DNA of 64,000 nucleotides. Source: Paracoccus sp. S1E-3. Its GTDB lineage: Bacteria; Pseudomonadota; Alphaproteobacteria; Rhodobacterales; Rhodobacteraceae. The stretch is taken from positions 1,612,001 to 1,676,000 of the forward strand of contig NZ_JACEMU010000004.1 of NCBI RefSeq assembly GCF_013868135.1. Reading direction: 5' to 3'. Positions within the stretch are counted from its first letter, which is position 1; each line of letters starts with the position of its first letter. Positions 56,776 through 64,000 of the stretch are shown one piece after another. The translations under genes and the position numbers were made by a program. Under the pieces are notes generated by a model that saw only the letters and a list, made by a program, of their open reading frames with translations, did no database searches and had not been told where the DNA came from.

Positions 56776-57942
56776 TCAGGTGCCGGTCATCCCGTCCCAG
56801 AAGCTTTTGACCTTGTCGAAGAAGCCGGTCGATTGCGGCGAGTTGTCGGCCTTGATCTGGTCGAACTCGCGCAACAGTTCTTTTTGCCGCGCGGTCAGGT
56901 TGACCGGGGTTTCCACGACCAGCTCGATCATCATGTCGCCAGGTTCGTCATTGGCGCGGGCACCGTGGCGCAGCGGCGGCATGCCCTTGCCGCGCAGGCG
57001 CATCTGCCGCCCGGTCTGGCTGCCCGCCGGCACCTTCACGCGCGAGCGGCCACCATCGATGGTGGGCACCTCGACCTCGCCGCCAAGCGCTGCGATGACC
57101 ATGCCGACCGGCACCTGGCAGGCCAGCATCTTGCCGTCGCGCAGGAAGATCTCGTGTTCCTTGACGGTGACGAAGATATACAGATCGCCCGAGGCGCCGC
57201 CGCGCAGACCGGCTTCGCCTTCGCCCGCCAGACGGATCCGGGTGCCGGTTTCGACGCCGGCCGGGATATTGACCTGCAAGCTGCGCTTCTGCTCGACGCG
57301 GCCCTGTCCGGCGCAGGCCGGGCACGGGTTCTTGACCATCTGACCCTGACCGTTGCAGGTCGGGCAGGTGCGCTCGACGGTGAAGAAGCCCTGACTGGCC
57401 CGGACCTTGCCCATGCCCGAACAGGTCGGGCAGGTAACGGGTTCGACCTTGCCCTCGGCACCGGTGCCGTCGCATTCATCGCAGGTGACCGAGCCGGGCA
57501 GGCTGATCGTCTTCTGAATCCCTTCGAACGCCTCCTCCAGCGTGACCGACAGGTTATAGCGCAGGTCCTGTCCCCGGCTGGGCCGCGCCCGGCCGCCCGG
57601 CTGGCCGCCGCGGGCGCCCATGAAATCGCCGAACAGATCCTCGAATACATCGGCGAAGGCCGATCCGAAATCGCCCTGACCGCCACTACGCCCGAAGCCG
57701 CCAAAACCGCCGCTGCCGTCGAACGCGCCGTGGCCGAAGCGGTCATAGGCGGCCTTCTTCTGCGGGTCCTTCAGGCAGTCATAGGCCTCGTTGACTTCCT
57801 TGAATCTCGATTCGGCCGTCGGATCGGCGCCGTTGCGATCGGGATGCAGCTCTTTCGCCTTGTTGCGATAAGCCTTCTTGATTTCGTCGCCTGCGGCGCC
57901 CTTGGAAACACCCAGCGTTTCGTAATAGCAGCGTTTCGCCAT
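56776..57942 (-). CDS. dnaJ: Chaperone protein DnaJ
   Basis: Hsp40 co-chaperone of 388 residues that delivers substrates to DnaK and stimulates its ATPase. J domain with HPD at 33-35, a Gly/Phe-rich segment (about 77-105, [13 protein letters not shown]), four zinc-binding repeats [24 protein letters not shown] and CPACAGQG (about 155-215), and two C-terminal substrate domains. The ATG at 57942 (MAKRCYY) is the family start. It follows dnaK by 67 bases in the same direction and is probably in the same heat-shock transcript. Confidence 0.98.
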   Translation of the reverse strand: MAKRCYYETLGVSKGAAGDEIKKAYRNKAKELHPDRNGADPTAESRFKEVNEAYDCLKDPQKKAAYDRFGHGAFDGSGGFGGFGRSGGQGDFGSAFADVFEDLFGDFMGARGGQPGGRARPSRGQDLRYNLSVTLEEAFEGIQKTISLPGSVTCDECDGTGAEGKVEPVTCPTCSGMGKVRASQGFFTVERTCPTCNGQGQMVKNPCPACAGQGRVEQKRSLQVNIPAGVETGTRIRLAGEGEAGLRGGASGDLYIFVTVKEHEIFLRDGKMLACQVPVGMVIAALGGEVEVPTIDGGRSRVKVPAGSQTGRQMRLRGKGMPPLRHGARANDEPGDMMIELVVETPVNLTARQKELLREFDQIKADNSPQSTGFFDKVKSFWDGMTGT

Positions 57943-58009
57943 TCCGTACCCCTTACGCAAAGGCCGGTCCGAGCGGGATGCCCGAACCGGCCTCGCCGTT
58001 CATCTGCGC

Positions 58010-59920
58010 TTACTTGCGCTTGCCTTCGCCGAGATCTTCGAAATCGGCGTCGACGATATCGTCATCCACATCGCGGGGGCCTTCGCCGCCGCCCGCCTCG
58101 CCCTCATCGGACTGCTGCGCCTTGTAGATGGCCTCGCCCAGACGCATCGAGGCGTCCATGACGTTCTGGATGCCGCCCTTGATCTTGCCGGCATCTTCCG
58201 ACTTCAGGGCTTCCTCCAGCGCGCCGATGGCCAGCTCGATCGCTTCGACGGTCGAGCCGTCAACCTTGTCGCCATGCTCGTCCAGCGATTTCTTGGTCGA
58301 ATGGATCAGGCTTTCGGCCTGATTCTTGACCTCGACCAGCTCGCGGCGGGACTTGTCGGCCTCGGCATTCGCCTCGGCGTCGCGGACCATCTTCTCGATC
58401 TCGTCATCGGACAGACCGCCCGAGGCCTGAATGGTGATGTTCTGCGACTTGCCCGTGCCCTTGTCCTTGGCGTTCACCGACACGATGCCGTTGGCGTCGA
58501 TGTCGAAGGTCACCTCGATCTGGGGCAGACCGCGCGGGGCCGGCGGGATGTCTTCCAGGTTGAACTGGCCCAGCAGCTTGTTGTCGGCGGCCATTTCACG
58601 CTCGCCCTGGAACACCCGGATCGTCACCGCGTTCTGGTTGTCCTCGGCGGTCGAGAAGACCTGCGACTTCTTGGTCGGAATGGTGGTGTTGCGGTCGATC
58701 AGCCGGGTAAAGACACCGCCCAGGGTTTCGATGCCCAAGGACAGCGGGGTCACGTCCAGCAGCACCACGTCCTTGACGTCGCCCTGCAGAACACCGGCCT
58801 GAACAGCCGCACCCAGCGCCACCACCTCGTCAGGGTTCACGCCCTTATGGGGCTCCTTGCCGAAGAAGCCCGAGACTTCCTCGATCACTTTCGGCATCCG
58901 GGTCATGCCACCGACCAGAACCACCTCGTCAATGTCGGCTTTCGAGACGCCGGCGTCCTTCAGGGCGGCCTTGACCGGGTCCATGGTGCGCTTGATCAGA
59001 TCGCCGACCAGGCTTTCCAGCTTGGCGCGGGTCAGCTTGACGACCATGTGCAGCGGCGTGCCCGAGTTCTTGTCCATCGAGATGAACGGCTGGTTGATCT
59101 CGGTCTGGGTCGAGCTGGACAGTTCGATCTTGGCTTTCTCGGCGGCCTCTTTCAGGCGCTGCAGAGCCATCTTGTCCTTGGTCAGATCGACGCCGTGTTC
59201 CTTTTTGAACTCGTCGGCCAGATAGTTGACGATGCGCATGTCAAAGTCTTCGCCGCCGAGGAACGTGTCCCCGTTGGTCGATTTCACTTCGAACAACCCG
59301 TCGTCGATTTCCAGAATGGTGATGTCGAAGGTGCCGCCGCCGAGGTCATAGACCGCGATCGTCTTCGATTCCTTCTTGTCCAGACCGTAGGCCAGTGCGG
59401 CGGCGGTCGGCTCGTTGATGATGCGCAGGACTTCGAGGCCGGCGATCTTGCCCGCATCCTTGGTCGCCTGACGCTGGGCGTCGTTGAAATAGGCGGGCAC
59501 AGTGATGACGGCCTGGGTGACGGGTTCGCCCAGGTAGCTTTCCGCCGTTTCCTTCATCTTGCCCAGGATCATGGCGCTGATCTGCGCGGGCGAGTATTTC
59601 TCGTCCCGAGCCTCGACCCAGGCGTCGCCGTTGCCGCCATCGATGATCTCATAGGGGACCAGTTTCTTGTCCTTTTCCACGGCCGGGTCGGTGACGCGGC
59701 GGCCGATCAGGCGCTTGACGGCGAAAATGGTATTGGTGGGGTTGGTCACGGCCTGACGCTTGGCCGGCTGACCGACGAGGCGTTCATTTTCCGTGAAGCC
59801 CACTATGGACGGCGTGGTGCGCGCGCCTTCGCTGTTTTCGATCACCTTCGGCTGGCTGCCATCCATGATGGCGACAACACTGTTAGTGGTGCCCAGGTCG
59901 ATCCCGATGACTTTAGACAT
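58010..59920 (-). CDS. dnaK: Chaperone protein DnaK (Hsp70)
   Basis: ATP-dependent chaperone of 636 residues. The nucleotide-binding domain opens with [18 protein letters not shown] (3-20) and carries [14 protein letters not shown] (about 195-208); the interdomain linker is [13 protein letters not shown] (about 384-396), then the substrate-binding domain and helical lid. The C-terminal tail is short and acidic (ending [13 protein letters not shown]). Preceded by an RpoH-type promoter about 110 bases upstream and followed by dnaJ. Confidence 0.98.
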   Translation of the reverse strand: MSKVIGIDLGTTNSVVAIMDGSQPKVIENSEGARTTPSIVGFTENERLVGQPAKRQAVTNPTNTIFAVKRLIGRRVTDPAVEKDKKLVPYEIIDGGNGDAWVEARDEKYSPAQISAMILGKMKETAESYLGEPVTQAVITVPAYFNDAQRQATKDAGKIAGLEVLRIINEPTAAALAYGLDKKESKTIAVYDLGGGTFDITILEIDDGLFEVKSTNGDTFLGGEDFDMRIVNYLADEFKKEHGVDLTKDKMALQRLKEAAEKAKIELSSSTQTEINQPFISMDKNSGTPLHMVVKLTRAKLESLVGDLIKRTMDPVKAALKDAGVSKADIDEVVLVGGMTRMPKVIEEVSGFFGKEPHKGVNPDEVVALGAAVQAGVLQGDVKDVVLLDVTPLSLGIETLGGVFTRLIDRNTTIPTKKSQVFSTAEDNQNAVTIRVFQGEREMAADNKLLGQFNLEDIPPAPRGLPQIEVTFDIDANGIVSVNAKDKGTGKSQNITIQASGGLSDDEIEKMVRDAEANAEADKSRRELVEVKNQAESLIHSTKKSLDEHGDKVDGSTVEAIELAIGALEEALKSEDAGKIKGGIQNVMDASMRLGEAIYKAQQSDEGEAGGGEGPRDVDDDIVDADFEDLGEGKRK

Positions 59921-60028
59921 GTATTAACCTTTCTTCCGGCGATTTCTGCGGTCAGCGGGTCCATGCAAGGCCCCCGCCGGCCTGATCCCTTATTTTACCA
60001 ACCGTCCCGATGGCCGGCTTCGTTGGGC

Positions 60029-60058
60029 TATATAGGAAGGCTGATTTCGGCCTGCAAG
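60029..60058 (-). promoter_or_regulatory. RpoH-type heat-shock promoter of dnaK
   Basis: On the minus strand CTTG (60058-60055) is followed after 18 bases by CCTATATAG, matching the alphaproteobacterial sigma-32 consensus CTTG-N17/18-CYTATNT. The start of transcription would leave a leader of about 100 bases to the dnaK ATG at 59920. The leader also has AGGCC/GGCCT that can pair (59968-59983). No CIRCE element is present. Confidence 0.6.
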
Positions 60059-60109
60059 AACTGGCGCCACCTGTCGGGCGATGGATTTTCATCAATTTCG
60101 GCAGGTGCT

Positions 60110-60931
60110 TCAGCGTCCCGCTGTCCAGCTGAGCGAGACCTCGTTGCGGGTCACGAATTCCCCCATCAGGCCGATCATCGCCAGGACCATCGTGACGTAG
60201 ATCGGATACAGAAGGCTGGAATTGTGCGGCGTGTAGTTGATGAAGGCGAAGCCGCGCGTCTGGTCGATGATGTGAAACAGCGGGTTCCAGTCGAACGCCC
60301 GCAGGATAAAATGGGGCAGCGTGTTGGCCACCACCATCTTGCCCGACGTGAACATGTTCATCCGCATGTAGAACTGGCTGGCGATCATCACCCCGCGCGG
60401 CCACCACGGCTGCGCCGCCCGAAAGACCATGCCGATACAGCAACCGCTGAACCAGGCCAGCAGAAACATGCCGATGCAGGGAATCAGCTGCTCGATGCCC
60501 AGCGGTTCGATGAAGGTATTGGTGAACAGCAGCAGCACCGTGCAGGCCAGCACCTGCTGATACAGCGAAGCCAGCGCCGAGGCGCTGATCGAGATGGCCG
60601 TATTCATCGGTGTGTGCTTCATCAGCGGCGAAACCGGCCCCTCGGCCGACATCACCGCCATGATCCCCTGGTTATGGGTCATGAACATGAAGATGCCGGT
60701 CATGATATAGACGATAAAGTTCCCCCGGATCGGCGAATCGCGCACGCCGAGAATCATGAACAAGGCATAGAAGCCCGCCACCATCATCAGTCCGCGCAGG
60801 ATCGTCATCAGCAGGCCGACGATGGCGCTGCGTTCGCCCTTGCGCAACTTGTAGACCGTCATGTGATAGATCAGGGCGATCGTCGTCAGCGCGGCCTGAA
60901 ATAGATTGGTGGTTCTGCGCTGCTGAAACAA
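60110..60931 (-). CDS. ABC-2 permease, surface polysaccharide export type
   Basis: 273 residues with about six hydrophobic segments, close to the KpsM-like permeases that carry capsule or other surface polysaccharide across the inner membrane. GVRDSPIRGNFIVYIMTGIFMFMTHNQ and FNPLFHIIDQTRGFAF-type DWNPLFHIIDQTRGFAF are family blocks. The only usable start is a TTG at 60931, since a stop lies just before it; MTVYKLRK at codon 24 is an alternative. No ATPase is next to it. It neighbours cysQ, kdsB and a glycosyltransferase on the other strand. Confidence 0.9.
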   Translation of the reverse strand: MFQQRRTTNLFQAALTTIALIYHMTVYKLRKGERSAIVGLLMTILRGLMMVAGFYALFMILGVRDSPIRGNFIVYIMTGIFMFMTHNQGIMAVMSAEGPVSPLMKHTPMNTAISISASALASLYQQVLACTVLLLFTNTFIEPLGIEQLIPCIGMFLLAWFSGCCIGMVFRAAQPWWPRGVMIASQFYMRMNMFTSGKMVVANTLPHFILRAFDWNPLFHIIDQTRGFAFINYTPHNSSLLYPIYVTMVLAMIGLMGEFVTRNEVSLSWTAGR

Positions 60932-61069
60932 CTGCCCTCACTGACGGGTTCACCTTCCGGCGCGTCCGGCTTGCCCTGAACCCAAGCCCGGATCATAAGT
61001 GGCGGAACAGCCCTGCACAATCAAACATGCAAGGTTCGGTGAATGAATGGTAAATGTCTGGAGGGCGAC

Positions 61070-61873
61070 ATGGATTTCGACAGGCTCACCACCGTCATGC
61101 GGCAGCTTGCGCTTCGGGCCGGCGACAAGATCATGCAGATTTATGGCACCGAGGATTTCGAGGTCCGCGCGAAATCGGACGCCTCGCCGGTGACCGAGGC
61201 CGACGAGGCCGCCGACGCACTGATCTCGGCCGGACTGCGCGCCGAATTTCCCGATGTCACGCTGGTGACCGAGGAGCAATCCGCCACCCATGGCCAGGAG
61301 GCCCGCACCTTCCTGATCGTCGATCCGCTGGACGGCACCAAGGAATTCGTGCAGCGGCGCGGGGATTTCACCGTCAACATCGCCTATGTCGAGGACGGCG
61401 TGCCGCTGCGCGGCGTGGTCTATGCACCGGCCAAGGGTCGGCTGTTCTATACCACCGCCGATGGCCGCTCGGTCGAGGAGACGGGCCCCTTCGGCGAGAC
61501 CCCCGGCGAGACCCGGTCGATCGGTGTCAACGCCATGCCTGACAATCGCGGGTTGATGGTGGTGGCGTCGAAATCGCACCGGGACGCGGCGACCGACGCC
61601 TATATCGCGCGCTACAGGGCGCGCGACATGACCTCGGCGGGGTCCTCGTTGAAATTCTGCCTGGTCGCGACCGGGGAAGCCGACCTCTATCCGCGCCTCG
61701 GCCGGACGATGGAATGGGACACCGCGGCCGGTGATGCCGTCCTGCGCGGCGCCGGCGGCGAGGTGGTGCGCTTTGACGATCATACGCCCCTGACCTATGG
61801 CAAGCCGGGCTTCGAGAACCCGTTCTTCATCGCCTATGCGCCGGGCGTGCTGCTGGTGAAAGACAGCGTCTGA
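61070..61873 (+). CDS. cysQ: 3'(2'),5'-bisphosphate nucleotidase CysQ
   Basis: Lithium-sensitive phosphatase of the inositol monophosphatase superfamily that removes 3'-phosphoadenosine 5'-phosphate made in sulfate assimilation and sulfation. The protein has 267 residues. Metal-binding motifs are TEEQSATH (about 75-82), IVDPLDGTKEFVQRRGDFTVNIA (about 91-113) with the DPxDGT signature, and MEWDTAAGDAVLRGAGG near 213-229. The ATG at 61070 has GGAGGG five bases before. The family also has histidinol-phosphate and inositol phosphatases, but the KEFV block favours CysQ. Overlaps kdsB (TGATG). Confidence 0.92.
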   Translation: MDFDRLTTVMRQLALRAGDKIMQIYGTEDFEVRAKSDASPVTEADEAADALISAGLRAEFPDVTLVTEEQSATHGQEARTFLIVDPLDGTKEFVQRRGDFTVNIAYVEDGVPLRGVVYAPAKGRLFYTTADGRSVEETGPFGETPGETRSIGVNAMPDNRGLMVVASKSHRDAATDAYIARYRARDMTSAGSSLKFCLVATGEADLYPRLGRTMEWDTAAGDAVLRGAGGEVVRFDDHTPLTYGKPGFENPFFIAYAPGVLLVKDSV

Positions 61874-62673
61874 TGTCGGTGGTCATCCTCATCCCGGCGC
61901 GCTTCGCCTCGACCCGCTATCCCGGCAAGCCACTGGCCATGCTGACGGGTGCGACCGGGGAATCGCTGTCGCTGATCGAACGCAGCTGGCGCGCGGCCCA
62001 GGACGTGTCGGGCATCGACCGCGTCGTCGTCGCCACCGATGACGACCGCATCCGCGATGCCGCCATCAGCTTCGGGGCCGAGGTGGTGATGACCTCGCCC
62101 GAATGTCGCAACGGGACCGAGCGCTGCGCCGAGGCGGTGGCGAATCTGGGCATCTCCCCCGAGATCGTCGTGAATCTGCAAGGCGACGCGCCATTGACCC
62201 CCGCATGGTTCATCGAGGATCTGGTCGCCGCCCTGCGCGCCGACAAAGACGCGGATCTGGCCACGCCGGTGCTGCAGACCTCGGGCCGGATGCGCGCCGA
62301 TCTGCTGGCCGACCGCGCCGCCGGGCGCGTCGGCGGCACCACCGCCGTCTTCGGCGCGCAGATGCAGGGCCTCTATTTCTCCAAGGAGGTGATCCCCTAT
62401 GCCGGCCGCAACTTCGCCCCGGACGAGATCACCCCGGTCTTCCACCATGTCGGCGTCTACGCCTATCGCCCCGAAGCGCTGGCGGCCTATCCCACCTGGC
62501 CCGAAGGCCGTCTGGAAAAGCTGGAGGGGCTGGAGCAGCTGCGCTTCCTGGAAAACGGCCGCCGCATTCTCTGCGTCGAGGTCGAAGCCCGCGGCCGCCA
62601 GTTCTGGGAGCTGAACAACCCCGAGGACATTCCCCGCATCGAAGCCATGCTGGCGGAGATGGGTCAGGCGTGA
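61873..62673 (+). CDS. kdsB: 3-deoxy-manno-octulosonate cytidylyltransferase
   Basis: Activates KDO as CMP-KDO for the inner core of lipopolysaccharide. The protein has 266 residues. ILIPARFASTRYPGKPLAML (5-24) is the nucleotide loop, VVVATDDDRI (about 54-63) and VVNLQGDAPLTP (about 97-108) bind metal and CTP, and HHVGVYAYRPEAL (about 193-205) the sugar. Translated with cysQ (1-base overlap of stop and start) and with the glycosyltransferase (GTGA overlap). Confidence 0.96.
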   Translation: MSVVILIPARFASTRYPGKPLAMLTGATGESLSLIERSWRAAQDVSGIDRVVVATDDDRIRDAAISFGAEVVMTSPECRNGTERCAEAVANLGISPEIVVNLQGDAPLTPAWFIEDLVAALRADKDADLATPVLQTSGRMRADLLADRAAGRVGGTTAVFGAQMQGLYFSKEVIPYAGRNFAPDEITPVFHHVGVYAYRPEALAAYPTWPEGRLEKLEGLEQLRFLENGRRILCVEVEARGRQFWELNNPEDIPRIEAMLAEMGQA

Positions 62674-63950
62674 GCGGACCTGCCGCCTGCACCCTTCCCA
62701 CCACCAGCGTCGTCGTCGTCTCCCGCGGCAGGCCCGCGCATTTGCGGCTGTGCCTGACCGCGCTTGACCAGCAATACCACACCGATTTCGAGATCATTCT
62801 GGTCGCCGATCCAGAAGGGCTGCGGCAATGCCCCGACCTGCCACTCAAGCGGCTGGGATTCGATGTGCCGAACATCTCGGCGGCGCGCAATCTCGGGCTG
62901 GCGCAGGCGGCCGGGGCGGTCATCGCCTTCATCGACGATGATTCCGTGGCCGAGCCAACCTGGCTCGCGCGGCTGGCCGCGCCCTTCGCCGATTCCGCAG
63001 TGATCGCAGCCACCGGCTGGACCCGCGATCGCGACGGCTTTCGCTGGCAAAGCCAGACCCAGCGGATCACCCGCGACGGGCTGCCGCGCAGCCTGCCCGC
63101 CGATCCCCGTCCCAGCCTGCTCGGCCCCGAGGCGGGCGAGCCGGTGGGCACGCTGGGCACCAATTGCGCCTTCCGCGCCACGGCGTTGCGCCAGATCGGC
63201 GGGTTCGACCCGATCTTCGCCTATCATCTGGACGAATCCGACGTGAATATGCGGCTCGCCGCCGCCTTTCCACGCGGGCTGACAGCGGTGGTGCCGGATG
63301 CGCAGGTGATCCACAGCCGCGCCAGCAGTCCCCGGCGTGACGCGGCCGCGATCCCACTGGACCTGCAGATGCAAGGCCGCTCGGCGGCACTGTTCGCACG
63401 CCGGCATGGCGGGGCGCCACCGGCCGAGGCGGTGGTGTCGCGGGTCCGCCGCCAGTTGATTCGGGCGATGCTGGACGGCCAGATCGCGCCGTCGCGCATC
63501 GCCCCGGTGCTGGCGACACTGAAGGCCGGGCTGGCGGCCGGACAGGCGCAGGTGCTGACGCCGCCGCCGCCCGCCCGCGCCGATCAGCCTGCGGCGTTTT
63601 GTCGCACCCTGCGCGCCCCACGGGACAGCACCGTGTTGGGCGGATGGCACTGGCGGGCGGCTGCACTGCGTGCCGATGCGGCCCGGCTGAAGGCGGAGGG
63701 TCATATCCCGACCATCCTGTTGTTGACGCCCAGCTTTCTGCCCCACCGCGTGCGGCTGACCGAACAGGGCTGGTTCGAGCAGACCGGTGGCCTCTGGGGG
63801 CCTTCCGAGCCGGGTGATTCGCCCGTGGCCAGCTGGCGGCTTCTTGAAAGAATCACCCGCGAGACAAATTTGGCGAACCGGCGCCGGAACTTAACGCTCT
63901 CGGCGGACGTTCCCGCGCCAAGCTTGTTCCGCTACGGAACTTGCAGGTAA
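62670..63950 (+). CDS. Family 2 glycosyltransferase
   Basis: 426 residues, GT-A fold. The start of the domain is SVVVVSRGRPAHLRLCLTAL (about 12-31); the metal/nucleotide motif is AFIDDDSVAEP (about 88-98), and the acceptor-side block is FDPIFAYHLDESDVNMRLA (about 185-203). The C-terminal 150 residues are poorly conserved and may hold a second module. GTG start overlapping kdsB by four bases. Sugar donor and acceptor unknown; the context with kdsB and a polysaccharide permease points to surface glycans. Confidence 0.9.
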   Translation: MSGPAACTLPTTSVVVVSRGRPAHLRLCLTALDQQYHTDFEIILVADPEGLRQCPDLPLKRLGFDVPNISAARNLGLAQAAGAVIAFIDDDSVAEPTWLARLAAPFADSAVIAATGWTRDRDGFRWQSQTQRITRDGLPRSLPADPRPSLLGPEAGEPVGTLGTNCAFRATALRQIGGFDPIFAYHLDESDVNMRLAAAFPRGLTAVVPDAQVIHSRASSPRRDAAAIPLDLQMQGRSAALFARRHGGAPPAEAVVSRVRRQLIRAMLDGQIAPSRIAPVLATLKAGLAAGQAQVLTPPPPARADQPAAFCRTLRAPRDSTVLGGWHWRAAALRADAARLKAEGHIPTILLLTPSFLPHRVRLTEQGWFEQTGGLWGPSEPGDSPVASWRLLERITRETNLANRRRNLTLSADVPAPSLFRYGTCR

Positions 63951-63994
63951 ATGAGTTATGAGCGGAAGACCGCTATTTGAAGGGAAATACCGTC

Positions 63995-64000
63995 ATGAGC
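63995..64000 (+). CDS. First two codons of the next gene
   Basis: An ATG at 63995 with GAAGGGA nine bases upstream ends the window after two codons (Met-Ser). Probably the next gene of the cysQ-kdsB-glycosyltransferase group; nothing more can be said. Confidence 0.4.

Noticed and set aside
59921..60109. CIRCE operator (HrcA) before dnaK
   Set aside because: No TTAGCACTC-N9-GAGTGCTAA or near match; the RpoH-type boxes explain control better.
58274..60904. An 876-codon open frame on the plus strand
   Set aside because: Opposite dnaK and the polysaccharide permease; both real genes are unmistakable.

Overview
The window is ordinary chromosomal DNA from a GC-rich alphaproteobacterium of the Rhodobacterales, most likely Paracoccus or a close relative. 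The signs are a Rhodobacter/Paracoccus-type outer-membrane porin, a 49-residue aa3-type cytochrome oxidase subunit IV of the Paracoccus kind, the cell-cycle regulator GcrA, DUF1491 and DUF3576 proteins, a malic enzyme fused to a phosphotransacetylase domain, and an alphaproteobacterial RpoH-type promoter before dnaK. About 68 genes are densely packed, and many are joined by 4-base start/stop overlaps. I saw no rRNA, tRNA, CRISPR array, insertion sequence, prophage or conjugative module.

Layout. 1-13.3 kb: end of an aldo/keto reductase, YggS, porin, then DUF3576-leuS-lptE-holA-flavoprotein, a GST, an MFS carrier, a thioesterase and a LysE-RluA pair. 13.7-18.6 kb: sdaA, then lepB-rnc-(frameshifted small gene)-era-DUF1491. 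18.6-24.4 kb: two secreted proteins, a RarD-like permease, a cysteine-repeat membrane protein, and pdxJ-unknown-acpS on the minus strand, cut off from the lepB cluster they normally lead. 23.5-28 kb: ispE, a TPR protein and ETF-ubiquinone oxidoreductase. 28.2-34.5 kb: greA with an intrinsic terminator in its leader, azlCD, a lipoprotein coupled to ctaH, an MBL hydrolase and an acyl-CoA dehydrogenase.

34.6-45.3 kb: threonylcarbamoyl-AMP synthase, YqgE, a DsbD-N-like protein, argD-GNAT-argF, a GNAT, an ABC-2 permease, gcrA-DUF2478-TusA and maeB. 45.4-50.6 kb: an RND efflux operon with two consecutive adaptors. 50.9-56.5 kb: arfB, a Nudix hydrolase, a Pit phosphate carrier, an L,D-transpeptidase lipoprotein, and a MocR-type regulator divergent from an EamA exporter. 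56.8-64 kb: dnaK and dnaJ, then a cell-surface polysaccharide group (ABC-2 permease, cysQ, kdsB, glycosyltransferase).

No clear new defence or mobile system is present. The items most worth a second look are a palindromic repeat that appears to sit in frame inside a flavoprotein gene (with an intergenic copy near argF), the one-base frameshift in the small gene between rnc and era, the terminator in the greA leader, the repeated C-x2-G-x4-C protein at 21 kb, the split pdxJ/acpS/lepB neighbourhood, and the direct repeats between the MocR gene and its exporter.
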